DNA of 64,000 bases from Poriferisodalis sp965208895 (lineage in GTDB: Bacteria; Actinomycetota; Acidimicrobiia; Acidimicrobiales; Poriferisodalaceae), in assembly GCF_965208895.1 (NCBI RefSeq), contig NZ_OZ242363.1:3844001-3908000 (forward strand). The letters are read 5' to 3'. The notes below the pieces were generated by a model. The model saw only the letters and a list, made by a program, of their open reading frames with translations. It was not told the DNA's origin and did no database searches. Shown here piece by piece: positions 26,066 to 34,970 of this stretch. Positions within the stretch are counted from its first letter, which is position 1. Every line of letters starts with the position of its first letter. A program made the translations under genes and the position numbers.

Positions 26066-26142
26066 GCCAGGCTGCCTCCACGGCCCGCTCTTGGCGAGCG
26101 CGCGTCTGTTCGATACTCCCAGACTTCGGTACCCTGTGAAAA

Positions 26143-27861
26143 ATGACTCGCCGGGAGCCATTGGGCGGGACGCGCTTGGTCAAGCCGTCCGTCACGCCAT
26201 CCGCTCGCCGGACGGCGACGTCGCGGTTCGGCGCCTCCCGGCGCGAGGGGCACGATGCGTCGGCGTTCTATGCCCGATTCACCCCGCCGGTCCTGTGCGA
26301 TGACGACACGGTGGCCCGTGGGCCGGAGCTCGACGGGGAGCTGACCGAACGCCTCGGCGACGGCTGCTTGTGCGGCGACGCCCGCCAGATGTCTGCGGTG
26401 CCCGATGCCTGCGTGGCGCTGGTGGTCACCTCGCCGCCGTACTTCGTGGGCAAGTCCTACGAGGACGCTCTTGTTGCAGACTCCGACAGCCGCATCCCGA
26501 CCAGCTACTTCGACTACCTCGACATGCTGCGCGATGTGTTCGCCGAGTGCGTCCGGGTGCTGGAACCCGGCGGCCGCATGGCCGTCAACGTGGCGAACCT
26601 GGGACGCAAGCCGTACCGCAGCCTGTCGGGTGACGTGGCCAAGATCTTCGAGGAACTCGGCCTGCTGCTGCGTGGCGAGATCGTGTGGCAGAAGAGCAAG
26701 GGCTCGAGCGGGTCGTGCGCATGGGGTTCGTTCCGCAGCCCGTCCAACCCGACCCTGCGCGACACCACCGAGCGGATCGTGATCGCCAGCAAGGGCAGAT
26801 TCGATCGGGCCCGTCCGGCTGCGCAGCGCGAGGCCGAGGGACTGCCGTTCCGCAGCAGCCTGTCCACCGATGAGTTCATGGAGGCCACGCTCGACGTGTG
26901 GGACATGGGGCCCGAGAGCGCACAGCGGGTGCGGCATCCCGCACCGTTCCCGCTTGAGCTGCCCCGCCGCCTGATCGACCTCTACACCTACGAGGACGAC
27001 TTGGTGCTCGACCCCTTCATGGGCTCGGGCACCACATTGGTCGCGAGCGTGCTGTGCGGCCGGCGAGGCGTCGGCTACGACCTCGATCCCGACTACGTGG
27101 CGCTGGCCCGCTCACGGGTCGCCCGGGCGCACGGCTCGTGGCGGCAGCGCCAGTCGGCGGTGACCCAGCCGCCCCTGTTCGCCGAGAACGAGCAGACGTC
27201 CGACACGACCGCGGCGCCCAGCGTGCTCGTCGCGCGCGACACGCCCGCACTCGATCCGAGTCCGGCGTTCGGAGACCGGGAGGGAATGTTCAGTCACGAC
27301 CACGCAGGCGCGGCGGGAGAGGATGTGTCCAGCCCCCTCCCGGAAGATCAGCCGATCATCTCCGATGCAATCACCGCTGACGCGTTCGCTTTCCGGGCCG
27401 TGGCGGCGGGCCGAAAGGCCCACGACATCGCGGCGGAGCGGCTCGAGCACTGCGGCTTCGAGATTCTTCGCAGCCCGGCCAAGCTGCGCGGCACCGGCGT
27501 GCAGTTCAGCTTCTTGGCGGGGGACCGGACCGGCGAAGAATGGTGGGTCGATGTGGCCGGCACGTTTACGACGGTGCGGCCGGGGCTGCTGCGCGCCGAC
27601 ACGCTGTGGAAGGCGCTGGGTCGGGCGTCCGTACTGGCTGCGGCATCGCCCGACGCCCGGCTGTTGGTGCTGACTCCGCACGCACCGCGTCGAAGCGGCG
27701 AAGGCGACCGGGCGTTGCGGGCGCTTGGCCCCTCAACGGTGTTCGATGTGGTCGAGCTGTTCGATGACGCAGCCGCTGCGCGCCTCGCGGCATACGCCAA
27801 TGGTGCCGCAGCGCCGCAGTGCGGGTATTGGACTGAGGCTGAGGTCGCCGCGGCCTGGTGA
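26143..27861 (+). CDS. DNA methyltransferase (N4/N6-type, permuted) with an extra C-terminal domain
   Basis: Site-specific amino-methyltransferase of the beta (permuted) class: motif IV VVTSPPYFVGKSYED near 95 precedes the SAM-binding motif I DPFMGSGTTLVASVL near 290. The methyltransferase ends near residue 330. After an Ala/Ser-rich linker, residues about 405-572 form a separate alpha/beta domain (AAERLEHCGFEILRSPAKLR; EEWWVDVAGTFTTVRPGLLR; TLWKALGRASVL; LLVLTPHAP; VFDVVELFDD). Its layout, with an acidic residue before a strand and a later short strand, recalls restriction-endonuclease-like folds, but I cannot confirm a PD-(D/E)xK site. No cognate restriction gene adjoins it. It may be an orphan or single-chain defence enzyme. 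Confidence 0.88.
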   Translation: MTRREPLGGTRLVKPSVTPSARRTATSRFGASRREGHDASAFYARFTPPVLCDDDTVARGPELDGELTERLGDGCLCGDARQMSAVPDACVALVVTSPPYFVGKSYEDALVADSDSRIPTSYFDYLDMLRDVFAECVRVLEPGGRMAVNVANLGRKPYRSLSGDVAKIFEELGLLLRGEIVWQKSKGSSGSCAWGSFRSPSNPTLRDTTERIVIASKGRFDRARPAAQREAEGLPFRSSLSTDEFMEATLDVWDMGPESAQRVRHPAPFPLELPRRLIDLYTYEDDLVLDPFMGSGTTLVASVLCGRRGVGYDLDPDYVALARSRVARAHGSWRQRQSAVTQPPLFAENEQTSDTTAAPSVLVARDTPALDPSPAFGDREGMFSHDHAGAAGEDVSSPLPEDQPIISDAITADAFAFRAVAAGRKAHDIAAERLEHCGFEILRSPAKLRGTGVQFSFLAGDRTGEEWWVDVAGTFTTVRPGLLRADTLWKALGRASVLAAASPDARLLVLTPHAPRRSGEGDRALRALGPSTVFDVVELFDDAAAARLAAYANGAAAPQCGYWTEAEVAAAW

Positions 27862-27962
27862 GAGCCGGAGTTCATCTGCGAGGCCGCCGCGCGGGCAGTC
27901 TGTGAACTCATCTAATGCAGGCGGGGATCTCCAACGGGTGCTGCTGATCGCCTGCCGGCTGA

Positions 27963-28787
27963 TCAGATGCTGTCGATGCGCTTGAACAGCTCGGCGTAGG
28001 CGAGGCCCGCCTGCTGGCCGCCGGCGACCGCCACGGCGTCTACCCAGTCGGCGAAGCGCTGGACTTGGGCGGGATCGTCGGGGTCGGTGATGTCGTGGGT
28101 GGTCACGAACTGGCTGCGATGGCACAGCAGCGCAGCGGTCTTGGCGGCCGTCCAGCCCTCGGCGTTCTCGGCGTGATCGGGCTCGTCGGCCTCGAACAGC
28201 AACAACTCGTCGGGCCGGTGCGGAGGCAGGCCCTGTTCGGGAAAGAAGAACGGATCGCGTGCGGCGACGACGCCTTCGACGGCCAGCAGCCCGGCGTGCC
28301 GATGGTCGGGATGCAGGCGGTAGCGCTTCCATGGATCGTGGCCCAGCACGACAGTGGGCTGCAGTTCGCGGATGACCTGTGCGATCTGCGCACGGGTTGC
28401 AAGATCGCTGTCGAGCTCGCCGTCGACATGGCCGCCGAAGCGCACCTCGCCCGTGGCGCCCAGAGCGGCTGCGGCGGCGCGCTGCTCGACCTGGCGGGTC
28501 TGTACCAGGGCGGCCTGGTCGCACTCGGGGTCCCACGTGCCCTTCGAGCCGTCGGTGCAGATGAAGTGGTGCACGACTGCGCCTGCAGCAGCCCACTTGG
28601 CGAGCGTTGCCCCGCAGTCGAACTCGGCGTCGTCTGGATGGGCGGCGATGACGAGCGCGGAGGCCGGAACCCGCAGGTCCACGGAGAACCCGGTCCCAGC
28701 GGAGTCAGCCTCCGGAGGCATCGGGGGGCCTGGGCAGGTCGAGGCCGGCGGCTTCGAAGTCGTCGGGCGTATCGACGTCGAACTCAA
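27963..28787 (-). CDS. PIG-L/LmbE-family deacetylase (MshB/Mca-like)
   Basis: Zinc-dependent N-acetylglucosaminyl deacetylase fold, 274 residues. The signature AHPDDAEFDCGATLAKW lies near 49, with the metal-binding His and Asp pair of AHPDD, and the third ligand in LHPDHRHAG near 160. Members deacetylate mycothiol precursors, mycothiol conjugates or other GlcNAc-type substrates. The first 35 residues are a Pro/Ser-rich extension overlapping the end of the CofC gene by 83 bases; a later start around residue 36 would remove most of the overlap. The coupling to cofC suggests one transcript, but no shared pathway is obvious. Confidence 0.87.
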   Translation of the reverse strand: MSSTSIRPTTSKPPASTCPGPPMPPEADSAGTGFSVDLRVPASALVIAAHPDDAEFDCGATLAKWAAAGAVVHHFICTDGSKGTWDPECDQAALVQTRQVEQRAAAAALGATGEVRFGGHVDGELDSDLATRAQIAQVIRELQPTVVLGHDPWKRYRLHPDHRHAGLLAVEGVVAARDPFFFPEQGLPPHRPDELLLFEADEPDHAENAEGWTAAKTAALLCHRSQFVTTHDITDPDDPAQVQRFADWVDAVAVAGGQQAGLAYAELFKRIDSI

Positions 28788-29334
28788 GGGCGGGCACCCG
28801 GCGCACTCGCAGATCGAGGCCGCAGCGCAGGGCTTCCTCGCAGTGGGCCGCGAACGAGCCCGGTCCGTAGTGGAAGTCGAAGCCGGTCCCCAGCGGGAGC
28901 GCCATCACATTGGTGCCGTCGAGATGGCGATCGGGCACGATGGTGACGGCGCCAGCCTCGGCGAGGCCGGCGAGCGTCTCCGCGTGGGGCAGGTCGGCAT
29001 GAGCGATCAGCACGTGACCGGGACCTGCGCCGTCGGCACCAGGGCCGGTCTCCGCTTCAAGCGCTTCAACGGCGGCGGTGACGGCCGGATTCAGACCATC
29101 GGCCTCGATCCACAGCACCTCTGCTCCCGCCGAACGGGCCCAGTCGGCCACTTCGTCGTTGTCGCAGACGACCCGGACAGCCAGCGAGCCTGCAGCCTTG
29201 ACGACCTGGGCGGCCATGTTGCGGGCCAATTCGTGGCGTTCGTTCGCGCTCAGGCGATCCGCGAGCCGGCCCTTCGCAAGTCGGAAACCCTTTACGGGTA
29301 TGAGCACGGTCGGCGTGACGCCGGTTGCAGTCAC
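28705..29334 (-). CDS. cofC: 2-phospho-L-lactate / phosphoenolpyruvate guanylyltransferase (F420 biosynthesis)
   Basis: CofC/FbiD-type nucleotidyltransferase that makes the activated three-carbon unit of coenzyme F420. The N-terminus TVLIPVKGFRLAKGRLADRL carries the P-K-x3-K-R motif of the family, followed by VRVVCDNDEVADWARSAGAE, ADLPHAE near 120, PDRHLDGTNVMAL near 145 and the C-terminal DVDTPDDF. With GTG 29334 as start the protein is 209 residues, the family norm; the open frame continues further upstream without homology. F420-dependent candidates at 48363 and 63416 agree with F420 use in this organism. Confidence 0.9.
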   Translation of the reverse strand: MTATGVTPTVLIPVKGFRLAKGRLADRLSANERHELARNMAAQVVKAAGSLAVRVVCDNDEVADWARSAGAEVLWIEADGLNPAVTAAVEALEAETGPGADGAGPGHVLIAHADLPHAETLAGLAEAGAVTIVPDRHLDGTNVMALPLGTGFDFHYGPGSFAAHCEEALRCGLDLRVRRVPALEFDVDTPDDFEAAGLDLPRPPDASGG

Positions 29335-29346
29335 CCGCGGCGAGTG

Positions 29347-29406
29347 TATGAGGATGCTTCGGACTGCGGTGCAGTCTATGAGGATGCTTCGGACTGCGGT
29401 GCAGTC
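29347..29406 (+). repeat. Perfect 30-bp tandem duplication
   Basis: The 30-base unit beginning TATGAGGATGCTTCGGACTG is repeated without a mismatch (29347-29376, 29377-29406). It sits immediately upstream of cofC on the other strand and about 70 bases ahead of the 830-residue protein gene, so it could affect either promoter. The lack of mismatches points to a recent event. Confidence 0.9.
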
Positions 29407-29477
29407 GGGGACCCACGGGGTTGGACCTGAGCCGCGTCTGGCGAGGATCGGGCCCGACGGTTTGCTAGGACAAGGCC

Positions 29478-31970
29478 GTGCGGATCGGCAGGCGATTAGG
29501 TGATGACGGAGGTGCTCTGCGCCCGTGGGCGCGCCTGTTGCGCCGCAGCAGGCGAGCGCAGTTGGGTCGGCAGCCACCGCCGCTCGTGCGACCAGCCGAG
29601 CCGCCTGCCGGCTGGGTGCGGCCGTGGTGGGCCGAACGCCAGCTCGATCCGAATTCGGCTGCTCATGCACCAGAGCCGAGCCGATGTCGCTATTGGAACA
29701 GCGACGATCACGTCGAGGCTGGCCTTCTCGCCAACACGCTCGGCCGTTCATGGACGACCGTCGGTTTGCCCGAAACGCTTGACCGCGCCGCAGTAGATCC
29801 CCGCGGATTGGTGGAGTGGTCGAACTGGTCACTTGATTGGTGGGTGCGTGCCGGTGAGGACTGGATCTTCCCGTCGCGGGCGCTGACGGTGCGTCAGCGC
29901 TTGGTGGGCGGAATGCCGGTCGTCGAGACGGCGCTGCGCATCGGCGGGGGCGACGTCATTCATCGAGTCGCTGCGGCCAGGGGCTCGGCCATCGCGTCAA
30001 TCCATGAAGCGAATCTCGGCTCCTCTCAGCGGAACGGGCATGTGGGCGCGAGCGACAGTCATGCTGGGCCAGAGGTGTTCGTCATCGAGATTGCGAACAG
30101 CACGTCCGTTCCGATAGCGGTCGCGCTGGCGGCCCGGCCCTGCAATCTGGGTGCGTTCGAGCACGAGGCGGACGAGATCTGGGAATGGTCGAATGCGTGG
30201 GGGATCGATGCGATATCCGTCGACGGCCGGGCGATGTCGCTCGACTATGGCAATCGCGTTGCAGTGAGCCGCTCAGCGGTGATCTTCGATCGTGTCCCGG
30301 GAGACATCGTGGTCGGCAGTCACGGCAGGGACTGTGCCGGGGCGCTCATCGAGTCGAGTATCCGCGCCGCGGGGGAAGCGCACGCGAGTTCGACACCGGT
30401 CAGCATCCGCGCTGACACCGCGACCGCCGAGCAGCCGCCAGCGCCAGGGCACGGGCGGGAGCCGACCTCGGTCGTGTGTCCGCAACGATTGGCCAACGCA
30501 GCGGCGGTCGTCCCGCTGGTCGCCGGCGCGACGCTGCGGGTTGCAGTCGTCGGGCGAGGCTCGGCATTCCAATGGGACGACACGGGCAGCCCGGCACTCG
30601 GCGATGCCGTCCTCAATGCTGTCCCCGCACTGGAACGGGTTGCCAACGGCTGGCGGCAGCGCACCGAAGCAGGCTGTCGGCTGGAACTCCCTGGCGGTCG
30701 GCTGGCAGATGCTGCACTCGCCTCACGGGCTGCGCAACTGCTTTCGACGGCACCGTGCGATGACGGCGGCGGTGTTGTCGGGCTGATGCTGTGGCCTGCG
30801 GTCTACACCGATGCGCAGTTCGCCGGTGACGACCTGGTGCAGCTGCTGGCGCTGGTCGAATCGGGTGCGCCCGAGCAGGTCCGGGACCTGTTGTTGCGCC
30901 AGGCTCAAGCGCAGTTTCCCTCAGGCGAGTCCTCCAGCATGGGTCACTCAGTAGCGGGAACTTCCTTGGTGCTTGCCGAGCATCTTCTGTCGCTGCATCC
31001 GGACCCGGCACTCGGCGCAGGCATCTCGGAGTTCGTCACCTCAGCGGCGCGATGGCTGCTGTCGCACGATGCGACCCGGCGTGAGGCGCCATGGACCATT
31101 CGCGAGGGTCTGCGGGCGGGCTACCGCTTGCTCACGCGCTTGGGTGCCGATCATGCGGCTGGTGCCCTGGAGCGTTCAGCGCGCGCGATCGCTGAGCACG
31201 TCCGTGTCGATGCGCGGACGGAACCCGAGATGACGGCCTTCTACCGGGACCATCGGGGCGACCTGCCATGGACGTCAATGCGACATGGGGTGTCTGAAGC
31301 TCCCTCAAGCCGGCGTTGGGAGTGGGCATCGCACGACACCGGGCTGTGGGTGCATGCGGCAGTGCCGTGGGCGCCTCCGTTGCCGTTCGTGATGGCTGAG
31401 CCAGCGGTCGGCACGCCGATCGACTTCGTCGCCGACACTGCTGCGTCGTGTGGCCGTGACATCGTGGCCACGGCGCTGCTCGCGTTCGCAGAGGCTCGAC
31501 CCGCACCAGCGCGTTCGTTCAACCGACTGGAATCGCTGGTGTCAGTGGCGTCGCCGACGTTGAACTGGCCGACCTTCATGGACCCCAAGCTGGGGACCGG
31601 TACCAATGGGACCGGGCACGACCTTATGGTGGGAGGGCTGTTCGTGCGGGCACTGTTGCGACTGCTTGTCGACGTTCCCGACCGCGGCGCGGGCCGCGCC
31701 GCGCCGCCCATGCTGCGGCTCGCGGCTCACTGGCCGGCGGCATGGCTGGGCCAGCCGGTCGAGGTGCATGACGTGCCGACCCGGATCGGCGCCGTGTCGT
31801 GGGCGGTGCGCTGGCACGGCGAGCGGCCGGCGCTGTTGTGGGATGTCGTGCCGCACGACCCTGACGGCGCGGCGCCGGTGGTGACTGCGCCCGGCTTGGA
31901 TCCGGCGTTCGCTGCGGGTGCATGGCGGGGAGAGACGCTCCTCGCGCCGATGCCGGCACCGGACGGATAG
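29478..31970 (+). CDS. Large unrecognised protein (830 residues)
   Basis: No family recognised. It has no signal peptide or membrane segment. The composition is ordinary for this genome and the frame is open throughout, so it is a real gene. Visible features: a Trp-rich N-terminal part (PAGWVRPWWAERQ; VEWSNWSLDWWVRAGEDWIF near 115), a central beta-rich part, and a C-terminal half of long helices (near 470-560) with NWPTFMDPKLGTGTNGTGHD near 695. Paired Trp and Asp/Glu with helical C-terminal half would suit a carbohydrate-active (alpha/alpha) barrel, but this is only an impression. GTG 29478 is uncertain; a start further downstream is possible. It precedes rnhB by 86 bases. Confidence 0.7.
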   Translation: MRIGRRLGDDGGALRPWARLLRRSRRAQLGRQPPPLVRPAEPPAGWVRPWWAERQLDPNSAAHAPEPSRCRYWNSDDHVEAGLLANTLGRSWTTVGLPETLDRAAVDPRGLVEWSNWSLDWWVRAGEDWIFPSRALTVRQRLVGGMPVVETALRIGGGDVIHRVAAARGSAIASIHEANLGSSQRNGHVGASDSHAGPEVFVIEIANSTSVPIAVALAARPCNLGAFEHEADEIWEWSNAWGIDAISVDGRAMSLDYGNRVAVSRSAVIFDRVPGDIVVGSHGRDCAGALIESSIRAAGEAHASSTPVSIRADTATAEQPPAPGHGREPTSVVCPQRLANAAAVVPLVAGATLRVAVVGRGSAFQWDDTGSPALGDAVLNAVPALERVANGWRQRTEAGCRLELPGGRLADAALASRAAQLLSTAPCDDGGGVVGLMLWPAVYTDAQFAGDDLVQLLALVESGAPEQVRDLLLRQAQAQFPSGESSSMGHSVAGTSLVLAEHLLSLHPDPALGAGISEFVTSAARWLLSHDATRREAPWTIREGLRAGYRLLTRLGADHAAGALERSARAIAEHVRVDARTEPEMTAFYRDHRGDLPWTSMRHGVSEAPSSRRWEWASHDTGLWVHAAVPWAPPLPFVMAEPAVGTPIDFVADTAASCGRDIVATALLAFAEARPAPARSFNRLESLVSVASPTLNWPTFMDPKLGTGTNGTGHDLMVGGLFVRALLRLLVDVPDRGAGRAAPPMLRLAAHWPAAWLGQPVEVHDVPTRIGAVSWAVRWHGERPALLWDVVPHDPDGAAPVVTAPGLDPAFAAGAWRGETLLAPMPAPDG

Positions 31971-32056
31971 CGGCGCTCCAGCAGAACCCGTCGCAGCAGA
32001 GCTCCGAAGCGGCGCAGGTCCAGAGTGGCACGGAGTCGACCACTAGCTTCGAATCC

Positions 32057-32764
32057 ATGACGGCGCGGCCGAGCCTGACCTTCGAGCGGCGGTGCTGGGA
32101 GGCCGGCGAAGCGACGGTCGTCGGCGTCGACGAAGTGGGCCGTGGCGCCTGGGCAGGACCTCTGACGGTTGGCGCAGTCGTGGTCTCGCCGCACGGCCGC
32201 GTAAACGGCATCCGCGACTCGAAAGAGCTCCGGCCTTCGGTGCGCGAAGAACTCTTCGACCGCATCGACGGTTGGGCCCGGGCCTGGTCGGTGGGGCACG
32301 CCACGTCGGCCGAGTGCGACGAACTGGGCATGACCGATGCGTTGCGGCTGGCAACTCGGCGGGCCCTCGGAGTACTTGGGGCCGACCCCGACCGGGTCCT
32401 GCTCGACGGCAGCTTCAACTTCGTGGACTGGCGTCCCAGCGAAGCGATCGTTGAAGGCGATCGCCGCTGCCTGTCGATAGCGGCGGCGTCAATCATGGCC
32501 AAAGTCGTTCGTGACCGGATCATGGCGGGTCTGGCGGCCGACTTCCCGCCGTACGGGTTTGAGTCGAACAAGGGCTACCCGGCGCCTGTCCACCGCGCAG
32601 CGCTCGCCACGCATGGCCCCTGCGCCCTCCACCGGCTGAGCTGGTCGTTCGCCGACGCGCTGCCCAACGCCGAGCCCGTGCCGAGTGCGGCGCACCGCGA
32701 CACCCCCACGGCGCTAGCGACCTACGCCAAGGCCTGCGCAGGACCCGACACGACGCTGTTCTGA
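32057..32764 (+). CDS. rnhB: Ribonuclease HII
   Basis: Endonuclease that removes ribonucleotides from DNA-RNA hybrids and single misinserted ribonucleotides. The active-site motif GVDEVGRGAWAGPLTVGAVV lies near residue 23 with Asp25 and Glu26; the third acidic residue is in VLLDGSFNFVDW near 115, and SIAAASIMAKVVRDRIM near 140 is the family helix. The final YGFESNKGYPAPVH matches the C-terminal signature. ATG 32057 is chosen over an upstream in-frame ATG because homology begins here and the 235-residue length is normal. Confidence 0.95.
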   Translation: MTARPSLTFERRCWEAGEATVVGVDEVGRGAWAGPLTVGAVVVSPHGRVNGIRDSKELRPSVREELFDRIDGWARAWSVGHATSAECDELGMTDALRLATRRALGVLGADPDRVLLDGSFNFVDWRPSEAIVEGDRRCLSIAAASIMAKVVRDRIMAGLAADFPPYGFESNKGYPAPVHRAALATHGPCALHRLSWSFADALPNAEPVPSAAHRDTPTALATYAKACAGPDTTLF

Positions 32765-32905
32765 GCCACCGCCTTGATCGGCTGGCCAGCGCGGCGAGCT
32801 GCCATCGGCAATGCGCGAGTCACCTCCGGCAGCGGTGCTGTGTCTGGGGTGATCAGCTCGCTCCCCGACCTAGTTGATTTTTGAAGTGTATTTTCGCGTG
32901 AATCC

Positions 32906-32914
32906 TGCGATAAT
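32906..32914 (+). promoter_or_regulatory. Extended -10 promoter of a leaderless transcript
   Basis: TGCGATAAT (32906-32914) is an extended -10 whose expected start site falls at or next to the GTG at 32921. No Shine-Dalgarno precedes that GTG. The surroundings (32870-32910) are strikingly AT-rich for this genome. TTGAAG at 32881 is too far (22-base spacer) to be a standard -35. Confidence 0.6.
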
Positions 32915-32920
32915 CCTGCT

Positions 32921-34270
32921 GTGAGCGACGACGTAGTGGACATCGGACCTTCAGCGCTGCTGAGCTTTCGGGCAGAAAACGTGCGCTCGTTCCGTGACGA
33001 GTTCGAATTCTCGCTGCATGCGACTGCGATGGCGGAACGCGCAAGCGTGCGCGAGATTCCTTGGCGTCAGGGTGGATCGCCAGTGCGCGTTCTCCCGGCA
33101 GCGGGCGTGTTCGGCGCTAATGCATCGGGCAAGAGCAACATTCTTGAAGCCATTGACGACATGCGGCACTATGTCTTGCAGTCGTTCCGCTCTGGCGAGC
33201 CAGGGGGACAGATTCAGCGCTGGCCATTCCGACTCGATGAGCAGTCGGCACAGCAACCGTCGCGCTACGAAGTCGACTTCGTCCTCGACGGGGTCCGCCA
33301 CGAGTACGGCTTTGTGCTCGACAGTGAACGGGTTGTCGAGGAATGGGCATACCGGTGGCCCAAGGGCCGATCGGCGCTGGTGTTCCATCGCAAGGGCGAC
33401 TCAGTTGACTTCGGATCTATTGACAAGGCCCGAAGCAGGGCAGCTCAGAACCTTCTACGGCCGAACGCGCTCTACCTCTCGACGGCTGCTGCTGCGGGAC
33501 ATCCGCAACTCTTGGCGCTCCGCAGCTGGTTTGCAGAGAACCTCCGCTACGCCCACGCGGCGTCTCGACAAACACGGCAATTGCTCGCGGCAGAAATGCT
33601 CGACGACGATCGTCGTCGCAGCGCAGTGCTCGGTCTTCTGTGGGCTGCAGATCTCGGCATCTCCGATGCTCGCAAGCACCTCCCCGACCCTGCGACACGA
33701 GAACGAGTGCAACGTCTTGTGAACATGATCGCCGAATCCGAAGAGGTTCCGGCTGATGCGGTGAATGTTGAACTTGAAGATCTGGCGACCGTCAACCTGG
33801 TGCATCGCGGAGTCGTCCAAGAGGTTGAGTTTCGATCCCATGAGGAATCGCTCGGAACGCTGGTGTGGTTTGGTTTGGCGGGGCCAGTACTTCACGCGCT
33901 CGCGACTGGATCGGTGCTGCTGGTGGATGAACTGGATGCCAGTCTGCATCCTGACCTTGTGCAGCGGCTCATCCGGCTCTTTCAAGAACCAGACACCAAT
34001 CCACATGTGGCGCAGCTGGTGTTCAACAGTCACGACCCGGCGCTGATGGGCGATGGTACTGACACGCGCCTACTCGGCCGCGACCAAGTCTGGTTCACGG
34101 AAAAACTCGACGATGGGAGCACGCGCCTCTATCCCTTGGCTGAGCATGGGCCGCGTAAGAACGAGGCCGTCGCCAAGCGTTACGTCGAGGGCCACTACGG
34201 GGCTCGACCGATCCTCATGGACGGCGGCTTTGCGGATGCCTCTCGACAAGTCGCGGCGCCTGCGCCTTGA
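32921..34270 (+). CDS. AAA-family ATPase of a two-gene RloB-associated defence pair
   Basis: A 449-residue ATPase of the SMC/OLD-like ABC fold: N-terminal LLSFRAENVRSFRDEFEFSL, Walker A GANASGKSN at 65-73, and near the C-terminus VLLVDELDASLHPDLVQRLI (Walker B with the D-loop His) followed by LVFNSHDPALM. This layout is that of RloA/AbiLi-type ATPases. The next gene encodes an RloB-like protein starting within its stop (TTGA). Such pairs occur in restriction loci and abortive-infection systems; here a type I restriction locus lies 3 kb on. A leaderless promoter directly precedes it. Defence role is family-based inference. Confidence 0.85.
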   Translation: MSDDVVDIGPSALLSFRAENVRSFRDEFEFSLHATAMAERASVREIPWRQGGSPVRVLPAAGVFGANASGKSNILEAIDDMRHYVLQSFRSGEPGGQIQRWPFRLDEQSAQQPSRYEVDFVLDGVRHEYGFVLDSERVVEEWAYRWPKGRSALVFHRKGDSVDFGSIDKARSRAAQNLLRPNALYLSTAAAAGHPQLLALRSWFAENLRYAHAASRQTRQLLAAEMLDDDRRRSAVLGLLWAADLGISDARKHLPDPATRERVQRLVNMIAESEEVPADAVNVELEDLATVNLVHRGVVQEVEFRSHEESLGTLVWFGLAGPVLHALATGSVLLVDELDASLHPDLVQRLIRLFQEPDTNPHVAQLVFNSHDPALMGDGTDTRLLGRDQVWFTEKLDDGSTRLYPLAEHGPRKNEAVAKRYVEGHYGARPILMDGGFADASRQVAAPAP

Positions 34271-34896
34271 GCCGACGACGACCGACGACGAAGCGCCGCG
34301 GCGAGACGCGGGTTCAAGGCGCATCACACCCGCGACGGATTCTTGTGTTCACAGAAGGCCGATCAACAGAGCCTGACTACCTCAAGTATTGGCATCGCCA
34401 GAATCGGCATCGGGTGCGCGTCGCCGTCGACGAATTTCACGGCACGCCTCGGAGCCTCGTTGAGCAGGCCATTCGTAGGCGAAGTGAAGACCTGCGCGCG
34501 CAACGACGCGGTCGCGGAGAGGCATGGGACGAGTATTGGTGTGTATTCGACCGCGATGAGCACCCCGACATCGACTGGGCACTCCGCGAGGCGGACGCCA
34601 ACCAAATTGGGATCGCATTCTCGAACCCGTGCGTGGAACTATGGTTCATGCTCCATTTCGCGGATCAAACGGCGTGGATTGATCGCCAGGCAGCTAAGAA
34701 ATTGGCGCGAGAACAACTCAAGTGCGAAAAGAGCCTTACTCCTGAGGCCCTAAGTCGCTTGGGCTCCTTGTACGTGGAGGCCAAGTCGAGGGCCCAGGCG
34801 TTGGAGCACAAGCACGAACTCGACGGTTCGCCACTGCGATCGAATCCGAGCAGCAGCGTCTGGGAGTTGGTCGAGCGCATCCGCGACGACCCGTGA
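34267..34896 (+). CDS. RloB-like protein, partner of the ATPase
   Basis: A 209-residue protein resembling the RloB family, whose members carry a TOPRIM-like core. Visible features are RRILVFTEGRSTEPDYLKYW near 23 (acidic residue after a strand), YWCVFDRDEHPDIDWALREA near 93 (Asp-x-Asp) and IAFSNPCVELWFMLHF near 117, all typical of RloB-like proteins. The TTG start overlaps the ATPase stop. Together the two would form an ATP-sensing nuclease-type effector, similar to AbiL systems; activity is not shown by sequence. Arg/Lys-rich N-terminus suggests nucleic acid contact. Confidence 0.83.
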   Translation: MSRRRPTTKRRGETRVQGASHPRRILVFTEGRSTEPDYLKYWHRQNRHRVRVAVDEFHGTPRSLVEQAIRRRSEDLRAQRRGRGEAWDEYWCVFDRDEHPDIDWALREADANQIGIAFSNPCVELWFMLHFADQTAWIDRQAAKKLAREQLKCEKSLTPEALSRLGSLYVEAKSRAQALEHKHELDGSPLRSNPSSSVWELVERIRDDP

Positions 34897-34970
34897 CTCT
34901 CTCGGTTGCGCCGACGGCGCAGATGTCGCCGAGGCTGCTAGAAGAAGGCAGCCTCAGGGAGGGACCCCCG

